From: Telopea speciosissima
Lineage: Eukaryota > Streptophyta > Magnoliopsida > Proteales > Proteaceae
Length of the DNA stretch: 64,000 bases
Assembly (NCBI RefSeq): GCF_018873765.1
Contig: NC_057916.1
Location: 14,156,001-14,220,000 of the forward strand
Reading direction: 5' to 3'
Every line of letters begins with the position of its first letter. Position 1 is the first letter of the stretch. Position numbers and translations under genes: made by a program. Positions 42,763 through 55,637 of the stretch are shown here, one piece after another. The notes beneath the pieces were generated by a model that saw only the letters and a program-made list of their open reading frames with translations, had not been told where the DNA came from and searched no databases.

Positions 42763-44247
42763 TTGGATTGGATTGGATTTTTTTTTTTTTAATTTTATAT
42801 ATTTCTCTTTTTTAAGAAAATATGGGAAACGAATCCACCCTCCAAATCCCACCAACAAGGAGGATAGGAGGATTGGATTTGGTGGGGGAGCGGAATGGGG
42901 AAACCTTTTCTCTTACATTCTTATTTTCTTTAAAATTTATTTAATTTTCTGTGTTTAAAAAATAATAATAATACAAGTGGGGATTAATCAAGAAATGTTG
43001 TTGTTAGTTGTTAGTATTATATAAAATATTTTTTCACGTGGAAAAAGATGTAAATATTGTTACATCTCTCTCTATTAGATGGAATTGAGGAAATTGACGG
43101 GCAGGCAAATTGAGGTGATAATTTTTCCTGTTACATCTCTCGAAGGCCCGAGAGCTCACCTAACAAAATATTTCTCTTCTAATCACTTAAATGTCTCTTT
43201 TTGGTTGTATTGTATATTTGTAATTTTTGTATGGATAACATTGGAGGATGAAAGAAATCCTATTCTTGTATGTTCTCTATTTTTATGAGTAATGGATTTA
43301 TTGAACAAGCCATAAGCAAGAATTCATTTATTAGACTCATTTCTAGTTTATGAAGATATTTTTAAAGGTAAGAGATTGTTGTCTGAACACGTAGCTCCTA
43401 CACTAGTGTGGGAGTCAATGAGAGTGTACGTAAAGACATCAACATAGATCGGATTATTTTATTTCATAGGGTGTGCTCCTGTGTTTGGAAGGAAGAACCA
43501 CATGGCTAGGCCTCGTTCTCTTTCTGTATTTTTAAATATGGGCGTTTAAACATGGCTAGACAACAACAAAAATCTATGAACCAAGTTTCCCTCCACCCAT
43601 CCTATTCAACAAAGAGTGGGAGAGGGTAGGAATGGGTAATTTGGAAATACAAAAACCTTAGGAGGGGTTTTTGAACCTAGGATGGTTGTTTAACCGCTTT
43701 GTCCAAAATTTATAAGGGCAAGCTTGTGGACAAAGTTTTTTTTTGTTTCTTTCAAATTTTCAAGGTATTTCTTCCAAGTAAAGCTACTTGAAAGAAAAAA
43801 AAATAATTTAAGTAAACATTTTATTTATTATATTTATTTTTCATAATAATTTTCAGTTTATAATATTATTTTTACCTAAAAAACAATCGAGCTTCGATAA
43901 AAAGGGTCTTTTTAGGTGTCATTATGCCTAGTGAAGTATAATGCTTCACTAATTGCCACCTGACAGTACATAGATTAGTTCATGTGATAGAGGATTTTAA
44001 ATACATCTCAATGGCTAAAATTAGTTGTAAGTAAGTAAGGAAAGGTGCTCAAACTCTGACTCAAAGTTTAAATAAAATTACCAAAATGCCATAAAATAGA
44101 GATAAATATAAAATACAAAATTACATCTTTTGTAATTTTAACTACTTCCTCTACCCATTTTAAGCTGAAATAGTACCAATGGGATGCTTATTTAGTTCTC
44201 TATCATATTTTTTTTGATAACTTCTCTATTATATTGAATAACCTATG
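42763..44247. other. 3' UTR of ADT and AT-rich spacer
   Basis: The first 200-300 bp probably contain the 3' UTR (AATAATAATAATAC near 42961 is a plausible polyadenylation region). Beyond that I see no gene and no transposon ends. Confidence 0.45.
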
Positions 44248-45113
44248 TAGGGGTATCAACCGGTCGGGCTCGGTCGGTCTCGGTCAGGCCTAGTCAGACC
44301 TCACCAATTTTATAGGCTGCACTGTGTCCAACCGTTTAGGCATTCGGGCTTGCCTTGGGTGTGCATGGTACGGTTTCATTTCGGTCGATCGGTGTTCGGT
44401 CTTTAATCGGGGTAGCCTTATTCAGGCTAAACGGACTTAAACCAGGTCTAAAACGGGCTAATGAGCCATTTAACTTTAAACGGTCTTTAAATGGTATGAG
44501 TTTATTAATTGACATGCAACCAGAATTTTAAGTTCAAACCATCACACCGTTGGACATTCACTGTACACCTCAACTCAAAATCAAATAAAACTTATCCCAA
44601 CTAAAATAGCATCAGAACACCGAATAGAAGCACATCTAACAAAGTAAGTAGAGGGAAAAATAATAACAGCACAATACCGAATAGAAACACTTCTAACAAA
44701 CTAAGTAGAGGGTAATAAAAAAATAGCAACACAACACCAAATAGAAGCACATCTAACAAAGTAAGATCTAAAAACTTAAACTAAGCCTCATCTCACCTGC
44801 GTGAAGTGTATCTAAATCTAACCAATAAATGTCAAAGACCAACAAAAAAACAAACAAAAAAAAAGATATTTGGAGGGAAGGGGAGGGGAAGTTTATAAGT
44901 TAAAGGGTTGGGCTACAACAGGGTGGTCTAGGTCGGGCCTGGAATCGGTTGGTCCGGTTAGGCGCCCAATGGGCTAGGACCCCACACTGGGACCGCCCGA
45001 TTACTAAACATGTCGGGCTTAAGCCCAACACGTTTAGTAATCGGGCCAGGCCGAGCTTTAACCAGGAGGGCTAGATCGGGCCTGGTGGGCCGGGCCTAGA
45101 ATTGACACCCCTA
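44248..45113. mobile_element. hAT-type non-autonomous element, 866 bp
   Basis: Ends TAGGGGTATCAACCGG and, reversed, TAGGGGTGTCAATTCTAGG, with a perfect 8-bp duplication AACCTATG (44240-44247 and 45114-45121). Subterminal regions are rich in CGGTC/GGCCTGG words and fold back. No transposase. It is larger than the related MITE at 1808-2075. Confidence 0.88.
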
Positions 45114-45535
45114 AACCTATGTATGCCATATGGTAAAATGGCAAATAACGAAACATTATACTTCACAAGGCATAGTGACAGGGAAGACACCCCCAAAAAT
45201 AAAATAAATAAATAAACAAATAAATGAATTCATTAAGAAAAGAATATGAAGACTGCAAATAGGATTAATTTACGAGACCAAATAAAAACCACGTGGACAA
45301 AAATTTAATTCGATTAGTATAATCACTTAATTAGTTTGTTTATAAACCAATAATAGAGGATTCGTTGGGTGCTTATAATGCTTAAACTATGACCATTGAA
45401 CTTATTTTTTTATTATTATATTTGTCTAAAATGAGTTTTGAAGGGGGTGGGTATGGTCAACAACTTCTTTAACTACACTTGTTTTCTCTCATCTTGCCTG
45501 GTTAGAATCTTAATTGGTTCAAATTTTATATAAAA

Positions 45536-45672
45536 CATGGGAGAATGTTCTCGGTGCCCGGGGCAGGCTGCGCCCAAACACATGAGGATGGATGCAATGA
45601 CCACCCTGCCCCCCTGCGTGGTAGGCCCATGTGTCTTGGCACAGTCTGTACTGCGGCACAGAGAACATGAGC
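45536..45672. mobile_element. Short fold-back MITE
   Basis: Inverted ends GAGAATGTTCTCGGTGCC and, reversed, CTCATGTTCTCTGTGCCGC. The core contains CAATGACCACCCTGCCCCC, a variant of the GACCGCCTTACCCC core seen in two MITEs above. Confidence 0.6.
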
Positions 45673-45679
45673 CCATAAA

Positions 45680-46604
45680 ATATTTTGTTGCTCATTCCCC
45701 AAATTGTTTCCTTTGTCTATAATCGTATTATTTATGGCGGTAAAAGAAAAATTAGAAGAAGCACTTCATTCCCAATTTTTAGGACTAAGGGACTATAGGG
45801 AATAAGAGTCACCCGATCAATCAACCTTTCTTTTATATTTCTAAACAATCTAAGATTAGGTTTAACATGAGTTAGCGATTTGGATTCCCTAAGGGAGAGG
45901 GATAGGCATGTTGCCTGTGTGCGATAAACTAGCTGGTAGCACCAATGGGGGTGCGGTATGGGATATCATACAGGAGGAGCAAGGGAGTCATCTCAAAAGA
46001 GGGGAAAAAATATTGACGCAATGAATGCTAACTTATGATACACCAGCAGTGTGCCTAACCTTTACCCTAAAATTAAACTTTGATGCTACCAAAAAAAAAA
46101 TCTATTACATGAAACCTCCACACATAATGAGCATGAAAGCAGAACCTATGATGTGTTGGAATGGAGAAATGAGCCATTTAGTAAGATACGAATTGAGATT
46201 CCATTTGTTTGGATGCAAGAGCTTAATGCACCAAAATTTTAAGTAGCGGTCACCTTTATTTACTAAATGTGTATTAGTATTTACCAAAAAAAAAAAAAAA
46301 AGTATTAGTATAGCATAGTATAATATAATATTATAATTAAGAACCTAAATCTCTTTTTGTCGTGAGAGCTAGTTGATATAAAGTGAAAATTACCCAAAAA
46401 GAAAATTTGATATAAAGTGAGCACAATAAAATAGAATGAAGCATGACTAGTTCCACTAATGCAACCAAAATCAGGCCTTCTATGACGGTTTGGATTTTTG
46501 AGAATTAACATTAGGGGAATGTTAATTAGGGGCTCAAAGGGTTTTGATGAATGATAATAAATAGTCAGTATCATTCTCAAATGGATATTTTTTTAAATAA
46601 TAAA
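45680..46604. other. AT-rich spacer
   Basis: No credible gene. Small ORFs at 46025-46287 overlap on both strands and resemble nothing known. Confidence 0.4.
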
Positions 46605-46609
46605 ATAAA

Positions 46610-46785
46610 GCATGTTGTACACTAACTGAGCTTGTCCGATGCACTGTACCGCCATCGTGCACAACCATAGGGGTGGGCTAAATGACCATCATACCCTTGA
46701 AAAATTCTACTCTTTATGAAGGCATGATGGTAATTTCTCCTGTCCTTGTGTCTAGGCACAGGAACAGCACACTACACCCATTCAA
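46610..46785. mobile_element. Probable member of the same MITE group, diverged
   Basis: Contains AATGACCATCATACCC and, inverted, GGCATGATGGTAATT, flanked by CGTGCACAACC and GTGTCTAGGCACAGGAAC. The ends are only weakly complementary, so the limits are approximate. Confidence 0.4.
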
Positions 46786-46799
46786 TTAGCATTCTTTTT

Positions 46800-48720
46800 A
46801 CCGAAAATAAATTAACAATCATTTTAGATTTGATATTTTTTATTAAAAAAAAAAAAACCTAAAAAGCAAAAAGGTAAATTTAAAACCCCCCCTACCCACA
46901 CAAAAAAAGTAAAAGAGAATAAAGGTGGGATAGGGGGTTACGTGGATAGTGTTTTGGCAATTACGTATGTTCTTGTTGTGGTCATGGGTGATCAGTTTTA
47001 ATATAATAAGGGTACTTAATTAACAAGAAAAGTGATGATTACTATTAATTAAATGATATAATAGAATAATTAAAAATAATATTTATCAAGAAATTTTAGT
47101 AAAAAAAAAAAGGAGATTTGAAAGGGAAGTTGGTGAAAGGCAAAAGCCAAGTTAGCCAGTCTTAGGAGGATTGGTGGATGTGTTTGACACTTTGATGATA
47201 AGGTGAGAGAGAGAGGGGCTTAGGGGGTAGGAGGAACTGGGAAGAACGAAAGAGGGGGTTGGTGAAGACAAAAAAAAGGAGGGTAGCGTATGACTGAGTT
47301 TATGAGGGCACTGGGGTGGGGTGGGTGGTTGGTAGGTGGGTTTGTGTGGTCAGCAATCTCTACCAGTCTATTTAATGGCCTCATTCATATCTCATACACA
47401 CAACACCCTTTGATTTTGATATTGACTCTGACGTGTTTTGTTTCATTTCTGGTCCCGGGGCTTTTGGGTTTTGTACTTTTAAGGACTTTAGACCCCATTA
47501 AAAACGTTTCTGGGTTGGACCCACTCACCCGGCCGGTACCCAAAGGTCCAATATCTCCACGCTCTTCATATTTTTAAAAAAAATACAAACAAACAAACAC
47601 GAGAGGATTGGACACGTCACTAGCGGTTATGGCCAATGGAGAGGCTGAGATGGGGAGGGTAAGGGAGTAATTTTCATAGGGAGGTGTGAGAGAGATAGAT
47701 TCAGGCTAGGTATAGTGTCAGCGGCGTAAACTTGGGAATTAAATGAGCTTTCTCCTTGCACTAAGGTGTTAGAGCCAAAATGAATATTTAAGAAAAAATT
47801 GAAGGGGGGATGGTTTTGTTAATAAATTCAAAACTAGACTTGTAGTTTAGGGGTTTAGACAAATGAAAAACATAGATTTCTTTTGATACATTTGAACCAG
47901 TTGCAAGAATTGCTACTAATAAAGTTATGATTGTTTTAGCATTTATCTATAAATTGGTAATATTCTATAAAAAAATATATATGTATAAATTGATAATACA
48001 TTAAATATATGTAAAAACAGTCTTTCAGATTTAAAAGAAAAGATTTATATAAAACAACGTTAAAGGTGTATAGTTCTTGGACAAGAACATAAAGTATACA
48101 AGCTTATAAAATCTCTATATAATTTAAGCAAGCACCAAAACAATGGTATTCGAAACTTGATAATGTTCTATTGTTAAATGATTTTGTTATAAATGATGCT
48201 TTGATTGATGTGTATATAGTAGATGTCATAATATCAAATAATTGATTTATATGTTGATGATATATTGATTATGAGTATTATCCTAGAGTATGTAAAATCG
48301 ACAAAAGATTTATTTATGTCAAACTTTGACACCAAATATATTGGAGCGGCTAAAGAACATGGTGGGTGACATTCCTTTATGACTTAAGCTAATGTCGCAC
48401 ATATCACTCCATTGTGATAGTTAGATTGCTATAAGCAAAGCGAATAGTAGAATATACAATGGAAAGAGAAAGCACATACACCTAAAACATAACATTGTGA
48501 GACTATCACAAAAAAAAAGGCCTTGTGAGACAATATATAAATTAAGGAATGTAACACCAAATGATGTAACATTGACAACTATGAGAGATGTACTACCTTT
48601 TAGGACAATGAAAAATTGAAGTGTTGATAGACACGAATTCAACAAGATGAGTAGGCTTGGCTGTACCAATGGGTACACTCCTTAAGACCTTAATCGTCCA
48701 CACAAGCATGCAATGTAATC
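46800..48720. other. Gene-poor AT-rich region
   Basis: Nothing recognisable. A 95-residue ORF at 47290-47577 begins in GT-rich DNA and has hydrophobic stretches, but it has no known domain and could be chance. Confidence 0.4.
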
Positions 48721-48729
48721 GTGAAATGT

Positions 48730-48803
48730 TGTAGCAATTTTTTTAAGTAAAGGGGCATCATAACAGTGTAGCAATTTTTTTAAGTAAAGGGGCATCATAA
48801 CAG
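48730..48803 (+). repeat. 37-bp tandem duplication plus GA microsatellite
   Basis: Two adjacent copies of a 37-bp unit starting TGTAGCAATTTTTTTAAGTA, followed by a GA repeat at about 48808-48833. Confidence 0.85.
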
Positions 48804-49299
48804 TATAAAAGAGAGAGAGAGAGAGAGAGAGACAGAGAACACAAATTTGTGCATTAGTTTTGAAGGCATCCTACTTACTCTATTTGTAGAGGTGGATGCA
48901 TCCCTTCAAGCCATCCCATGGAGTGGATGTGTCCATTGATTTGGACGGATTGAACTATAAGATTCCAATCCAAGTAGTAAGAAGTCAATGTCCCTTGAAA
49001 ATACCACATGGAGTAGGTGTGACTCTTGGTTCCTATTGATTGGATTAAAACATTCCAATCTGAGTGCTAGGAACATATAGGTATGTGTTTATAAGTTTGG
49101 GCATGATGTATTTTGTACTCTGTGCCTTATGGGCATGAGTCCAAGCCCATTGAAGTCCAAAATAATTAATATGTGACTAAGCCCAAAACCGGCCCAAAGC
49201 AATGAGCTAAAAAGATACTATGGGTTGGGCGACACCACACCTCACCCTGCCTTGCCATTCTACGCCATGCCACACCCCGGCCTGGCACACACACACACA

Positions 49300-49530
49300 T
49301 TACAGATAATTTTCAATTTTCCATGCTCCCCTCACAATAATCTAGCTTGCATCATTGTCGGAGAATGAATGAATATTTTATTTTCGTCGTGGTTTTCATA
49401 TCCTATATTTAGCTACGGTTTTCAAAAACCGTGGTTATATATATATATATATATGCATATATGATCATTTTCAATTTCCCATGTTCCCCTCACAATAATC
49501 TAGCTTGCATCATTTTTGGACAATGAGGGC
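49300..49530 (+). repeat. Direct duplication of about 75 bp
   Basis: TTTTCAATTTTCCATGCTCC at about 49309 and TTTTCAATTTCCCATGTTCC at about 49468 each begin a copy continuing through CTCACAATAATCTAGCTTGC. CA and TA dinucleotide runs precede the two copies. Confidence 0.8.
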
Positions 49531-50304
49531 CCTCGAAACAAAATATTTTTCCCAAGAACTTCAATTGACATGATTTCAATATCATTGTATCTCCCTTTCA
49601 AAATTAGGTAATTTAGACCTAAGATTTTCACTTTTTCATGGTCTTGAACCCTTGGTTGAGAGACATTAGTTTATGAAAAGGATTTAGGGGTACAAAGTTT
49701 AGGGTTTTGTTTCTGAGGGTTGGGCTGATTCTAGTCGACACGTGCTAAATTTCTTATAACCTTGCTTATGTGCTCTAGTTGGCCCCTCATAGCTACTAAT
49801 TATAGTGAAATACAATTTATTAACTATTTATTAACTATTAATGAATATTAGGTATATGTAGTTGTTATGGTCAAGATTTGATAGGGTATACTATGATGAA
49901 CGTAGTGTACAAAGAAAGATTATTCGATCCAAAATAAATAAATAAATAAAGACTAGGAGTACAAACAATGAACAAATTCTTTGAGTTGTGAGTAAATTTA
50001 AATATTAGGATCCAATGCATGCTCTATACATACTATTTAAACGAGTTAGGTATCTTTTCATTGGACAGTATTGTTCAATTATTTTAATAAAAAACTCACT
50101 CATTGAGAAACCTATGACTCATTTAGAAAATAATTTAACAATTAATTCATTTATTATTTCTATGGGAGGGTGTTTTCTGTCCGGTAGTGGAGGCTATGCA
50201 AACAGGAAATATCCAATGAGTGCCCCCTATCAGTTCATTCAATAGGTATCAGAGAGGTCATTTCAAGGGAGAGGGTGTGAGAAAGAGAGGGGCGATTAGG
50301 GAAC

Positions 50305-50460
50305 TCGAAGGGGTAGCTCAATTGGCAAGGATCAACACCTCACAATTAAAAGATCATTAGTTCAAATTTCCTTGGGGTCTACTTAGAGAGAGAGGCACCA
50401 GCGGAGGCTACACTACGTCAGTTTCAACCCAAATAGAGTTTGCCAAGTAGCAAAACAAAT
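50305..50460 (+). mobile_element. Candidate tRNA-derived SINE
   Basis: TAGCTCAATTGGC at about 50314 resembles a tRNA A box, and AGTTCAAATTTC at about 50359 a B box, at tRNA-like spacing of about 45 bp, as in a polymerase III promoter. The downstream part (GAGGCTACACTACGTCAG, AGAGTTTGCCAAG) has no tRNA fold, and the bases around the boxes do not pair as a cloverleaf, so this is a SINE head and not a tRNA gene. No target duplication was found. Confidence 0.5.
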
Positions 50461-50839
50461 AATTGAAAAAGATCTAGGACTAACCAAAAGGGTGCATGGA
50501 GCCATTTACCACCTATGGGGTGCATACACATACATGAGAGGGTAATTAATTGAATTTAAGACTGAAATTTGATCCATGGCTAAACTAAATAATTTCCTAA
50601 ATATTCAATGGTTAGAATTGCTACATCATCATTCTATATGGCACCACTAGTTCTGCGGACCTGATACATTCCATGATTGGCACAACCATAGAACCTTTTG
50701 TTGGACAAGTGTGTGTCCATCAAACCCGGTTCGGTCCGGTTCAACCCGGTTCACCTTTGTATTGAACATTTATACATTTTAGTTTAATATTGTCACATGC
50801 GATATAAACTTTTTGAGCATTATGTGTCCGTAAGTTATA

Positions 50840-51065
50840 CTTAAAATGGTAGTCACGACTAGGGTTTGGGCTGGGCACCCTTATCATATGGTCGTCGCAT
50901 TGGGTATGCCTAGACATGTGATGTCAGGGTACGAATGCGAGTGCTCACATGTTTGATGTGTGCATTGGCGAAGAATCTACTTTGTCGATTCCCTCATGTA
51001 TTACTGCCAGATGTAGGAAGGGATAGACATGTGTCACCGACACCTGCATACTGAGGGAACCCCAC
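50840..51065. repeat. Dispersed repeat, inverted relative of 3665-3905
   Basis: Contains AGTCACGACTAGGGTTTGG, ATATGGTCGTCGCATTGGGT, ATGTCAGGGTACGAATGC and GGAAGGGATAGACATGTGTC, the reverse-complement order of the copy near the left edge. Part of a longer repeat-rich stretch reaching about 51300. Confidence 0.6.
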
Positions 51066-51439
51066 ACGCAAAGTGTGATCGCATTCTTTGGTTCATCAAT
51101 GACTGAGACTCAAGCGAGTCAAAGCCGGTGTTCGGGAATGCGTGAACATTTTGTGAGTGAAGGAGTTATCCAACACGGCCACCATCGCCCGATTGGGGAA
51201 CACCAAGATAGAGACTGCTGTGCATGGTCGGATCGAACGGATCCGACCGTTTTGGAAATGGTTTTGCAAAATTTATTTTACATAAAATGATACATTATTT
51301 ATAGTTATTTCAAATAAAGTGTTTTATCGAGTTTTGCGGGACCCGATCGGATGCATAGACGCTCTTATATGGACATGTACTATGGATTGGGGTTTGGCAG
51401 TACATGTTTACATGCCCTAGATTCCATAATGATGGTGTT

Positions 51440-52380
51440 GATTAGTGGGGGGGTTGTATATGATAAATTGTTATCATATAGGGAGTTATTTGGAATTTGC
51501 TAATTTAATTGGCTCTTTATTTAATTAATGGATTTGGTGCTAATTGTAATTATCCATTAATAATTAAATAAAGAATCTAATTAATACTTTCCCTATTAGA
51601 TTCTGCTTCTTCACCTGTGTAGCACTTTGAGTTTAAACAAAACTGCCAGACTGAGAGAGAGAGAGTCAGACTCTCACTAGGGCTCTATTAAATCTATCTA
51701 GGATTTAATTAAACCCTATTATTATAAATAAGGGACCAAAAATACGCAGAAGAGAAGCTCTCCACGTTTTTGGAGCAGACACTCTCTCTCCTACATTTTT
51801 GGTTTCTCTCTCTCCCTCTTGTGATCTCTCTTCTTCTTCTTGCTTCTCTCACCTGTGTTTGAGAGTTAGGGTTTGTGAAACCCTAGATCTGTGCTGAGGA
51901 GTTTGAGGGCATCTGGGATTGGCGTGTAGAACCTTGGTAGCACCATTGGAGGTTTAGATCTGTTTGCTTGGAGCGCTCATTGGAGGAAGAACCACTGTCT
52001 ATTGGAGGAGCAACACTTGAGGCTCACCAGGTTAGCAGTTCTTTATTAATTCCTTCTGTTCATTGATTATTAATATTTATGGGATGCGAAAGAAACTCGA
52101 ATCGATTATTTTTCGCTGCGCATTCGAGTATGGGATGGATCCCTCTTGCCATGTGATGGACTAGAGTTGAGTTTCTCCGTCCCTATTGTGATAATTAATT
52201 TTATGGAATGCAATAGGGAAGGAGAAACCCTAATAGGGATGCACCAGGGTTCCCATGGGCGACCATGGGAAACCCTAAAATTAAAATGGGGCACCCATGG
52301 GACACCATGGGCTAACCCAGGGCGTGCAAAACCCTAAAGATAAATATCTTGGTCTTCCTAGGGAACCATGGTTTGATCCC
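51440..52380 (+). mobile_element. Possible LTR retrotransposon LTR/leader remnant
   Basis: A TATAAATAAGGG promoter-like box (about 51724) precedes a CT-rich leader, and the stretch ends with GCTGCGCATTCGAGTATGGG, wording I associate with the end of some plant copia LTRs. No integrase, RT or second LTR is present. It is also compatible with a non-coding leader of an unidentified gene. Confidence 0.35.
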
Positions 52381-53009
52381 TGGACCGTTGTTTAGCCAAC
52401 ACCTTTCACCTTCTAGTAATCATCAAGGAAGAAAATTTTAGCCAACTTTGAAAATATTATTAATGGAGGCTAGGATCATATTTTTATTTTTGGGCTAGAT
52501 GATCCACTGTGGGCCCAAGCCCACAAGGGGTTTATTGACCCACAATACCTCCATTTTATTTTTTCTAAAGAGGCTCTTAGACTTGGAATATCATAGCTAG
52601 TATTCTGAATGTTCTCAAGAAAATGGTTTATATCAGGATAGGTGATGACTGTCAAACTAAACTTTGGACCGACCCTACCCTTGGATTCTTAATGCCAACT
52701 TTTTTTTCTGTACTTTCTCATATTCCTAGAATTTCTTGTTTCTCTAGTTTTTTTTTTTTTTTTTTAAAATGAGAAGAATTGTTTCTCTATAGTTACTGAA
52801 TTGATTATTAATTGATCTTGGATGTTATTCTGGTTTTTAGTATGTTTTCATCTTCCATAGCCTCTACAAGTACCAAAGCGTCTCTTACTCTGCATCTTCT
52901 TGCCAGGATCAATGAATCCATTTACAAAATCTGGTGCTCTTACTACAAAATCTGTTGCTATGTATTTGATTAACAATTTGAGCCCATCTACACCTACCTC
53001 GGCTCAACC

Positions 53010-53390
53010 ATTACTTTCAAAAGGGTGGAAATGGTTATGGAAATTGTTCATAATGGCATTCCTACCAAACCTTGTTTAGCTAGGTTGTTACTTATAGATG
53101 ATTTGTGTACATTTTGTAGAAGAGAATCAGAGACTTTTTCATAATTTTTTTGCTTGTGATTTTTCCTAAAGAGTTTGGGCCACAAGTATTTTGGGTTGAG
53201 AACTGAAAGACTTTCCAGTGATAAGTGCTAGATTTGTTTCTCTTTTCTGAGTGATAGTTCTATAACTTCGTCTGATCACTAATGGTGTTCTTTAATATAG
53301 GTTTTATATCTCTCCGTACTTCATTTGGAATCATAGAAATAAAGTTGGTTTTTTGAAAGTCTGATCCAAACCCTACTCTGGTCCTTCAGA
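53010..53390 (+). pseudogene. L1 LINE zf-RVT fragment
   Basis: Across shifting plus-strand frames: WKWLWKLF, MAFLPN or NGIPTKPCLARL, LIDDLCTFCRRESET, FF.CDFS, KSLGHKYFG or RVWATSILG, and IWNHRNKVGF. This is the order of the zf-RVT/C-terminal region of plant L1 ORF2. At least three frameshifts; no RT attached. Confidence 0.6.
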
Positions 53391-53449
53391 GTACACCTAA
53401 ATGGAATAGTGATTTGCAGTTATCTCCCTGTCCTTATGCATCCCCCTGG

Positions 53450-53672
53450 AACAAAATTCTCTCCAATGCCCTAAAAGTGCAGTGCGGTGCAGTTCGGGGC
53501 TAAGAGCTTGACACTTGAAAGGCACGATATCCAACGATGCCAAGCTTGAGAAGAAAGGGAAAAGAAAAAGACTCAACCAATCTCAGACCGTTGGATGTCG
53601 TGCCTACCAGATATCGACCTCTCAACCCCAAACTGCACCGCACTTGGTGATCAAGGAATTGGAGAGAATTAT
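53450..53672. mobile_element. Fold-back MITE
   Basis: AATTCTCTCCAATGCCC...GTGCGGTGCAGTTCGGGG on the left pairs with the reverse complement of the right arm (AATTCTCTCCAATTCC...GTGCGGTGCAGTTTGGGG). The second shared block is AGGCACGATATCCAACG and, reversed, AGGCACGACATCCAACGG. No coding capacity. Confidence 0.7.
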
Positions 53673-53862
53673 AATCACACTTTAAATCATAAGTCTAAGG
53701 AAGCAGCATGGGCATCTAATGTAATTTACAAAAAACGATTTATATGTCGCCATGGATTATGGTATGGCATGTAATAAGCTTGAGGCAGAGAAGCAAGGGG
53801 ACTTCTCCAAGTGAAAAAAAATATATTAAAACAAAAAACGACGTCAATCTTTTCTACCCAAA

Positions 53863-54350
53863 TAAGGGTGTCAATCGATACGGTATCTGGTATTTGATAC
53901 GGTACCAAAGCCAAACACCCCATACTAATACCGTACCATACCATATATGGTACCATTTTCCCATACCGATATCATACAATAGCATATCAATAAGGTATAC
54001 AATTTTATTCAATATGTATGTAGTACAGTATACGATAATTTGTTATACAACTTATATTATATATATATGGTAATGAAATATATTATATTTAGTATGCTAT
54101 ATTCTTATATATATAAATTATTGTATATATTTAATACGCATATATATATAAAAATATATATTATGATAATATAATATGATATCGATATTTGATACGGTAT
54201 CGATATATACCATTAGTATCAACCTCCATACCGATACTGTACAATACTGAATATAGTACTATTTTCCCATAACATTATCATACCAAATTGTATTCGATAT
54301 GATACGATACCAATTCGGTAAACGGTTTCGGTATCGAATTGACAACCGCA
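53863..54350. mobile_element. MITE-like element with GATACGGTATC and AT repeats
   Basis: Left end AGGGTGTCAATCGATACGG and right end, reversed, GGTTGTCAATTCGATACCG. The interior is rich in GATACGG/CCGTATC words and long TA runs (about 54050-54170) that form hairpins. The termini recall the hAT-type elements above, but no 8-bp duplication was found. Confidence 0.55.
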
Positions 54351-54849
54351 ATAGTTTAGCCATCACATTCACACCATTGTGGTATGAAACACAATCGACT
54401 AATAAATCTCAAGGAGTGCTAGTGGCGTATGAAATTTCTTAAATTCCATAATTAATGCATGGAAGGCCCCCAGTGATTTATTAAGGAATCCTATGATGCA
54501 CTTGCACGTTTGACAAAACAATTAAACAAGCAACCCCATTCACTGCCATAACGAGAAGGCTCTACAGTGGGTTTCTGGTGAAGAGGGTGGTTGGTTAGTT
54601 GAGGATTGATTACATCAAATACCATTATGTATTATAATGGGCCCCCTACACACATGGGAGAAGAGAGAACGTGAAGTGTTTAATAAAGGTTTTAGACTTT
54701 CTCTTCTATTCCTCCAATTGTAACTTGCAATAGAAGATGCACTGACATCATTGTTATCCACACTCAAGCACAAGAAACCCTGGTTAAAGCAAGGGGTTGG
54801 GGCGGGTGATGGGTGGTGGGGGGAGAGGAATAATAGAGGGATATTAGAT

Positions 54850-55024
54850 AGGGACAAGAGAATGCTATCTGGGTTACGTGGCCTCTATGCCAGCACAGAG
54901 CCAATGAGAGCATACCAACTTACCAAATATCTGGGGATGGGATTTCCGCCTTTCCATGGGGTGGGGCGGTCATTTTGCACCCCTGTGTCTAGGCCACACT
55001 ACCAGGTGGCGTTCTCTTGCCCAG
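54850..55024. mobile_element. Fold-back MITE
   Basis: Left GGACAAGAGAATGCTATCTGG and right, reversed, GGGCAAGAGAACGCCACCTGG, with GGGGCGGTCATTTTGCACCCC inside. Belongs to the same broad group as the MITEs at 26335, 38996 and 45536. Confidence 0.65.
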
Positions 55025-55637
55025 TATAATATTCTGGGAATAGGGAATGCTCAAACCAGAGGAGCAATGATTGGGTCCAAACAGGTAGAAGCTCCACTGC
55101 ACTCAAAAAAAATAAAAAAAAATAAAAAATGCATATTAGTTGTCAATTAGTTGAATGACCAATAACCATCGGCAGATCATGCTTAAAATCACTAATCAAA
55201 GGATGGATAATATGAGAAAGTGCAAAGCCAAAACCCTGCATCAATTTTTTTACAAGAGTGCCAAATATACCAAGAGTTGATGCCCAAAACTAAATCGCTG
55301 ACATTGCTATAGTAGTTTATGATCACAGAAAATATAGATTAAAAAGAAACCTTACCTTTCAATTTCCAGTTACAACATTACGTTTTGTATAAATATGGTT
55401 CATAATATGTAATCGTGGATATTGACCCAGAGATCTATAGGGCATACCTCACCATCTTCCCTAATAGTACAAAAAGACTAAGAAAATTATAATTTAGCAG
55501 CGAACCTATCGGATAAACTTTACAAAAACATATAAGCACACCTTCTGTCAGTAATTCGTCAAGACAATTCACTCTAGAGGTTGAATTTCCTTCAGCAAGT
55601 GCACAATACCTTTTCCAAACAATAATGATCCCTCAGA

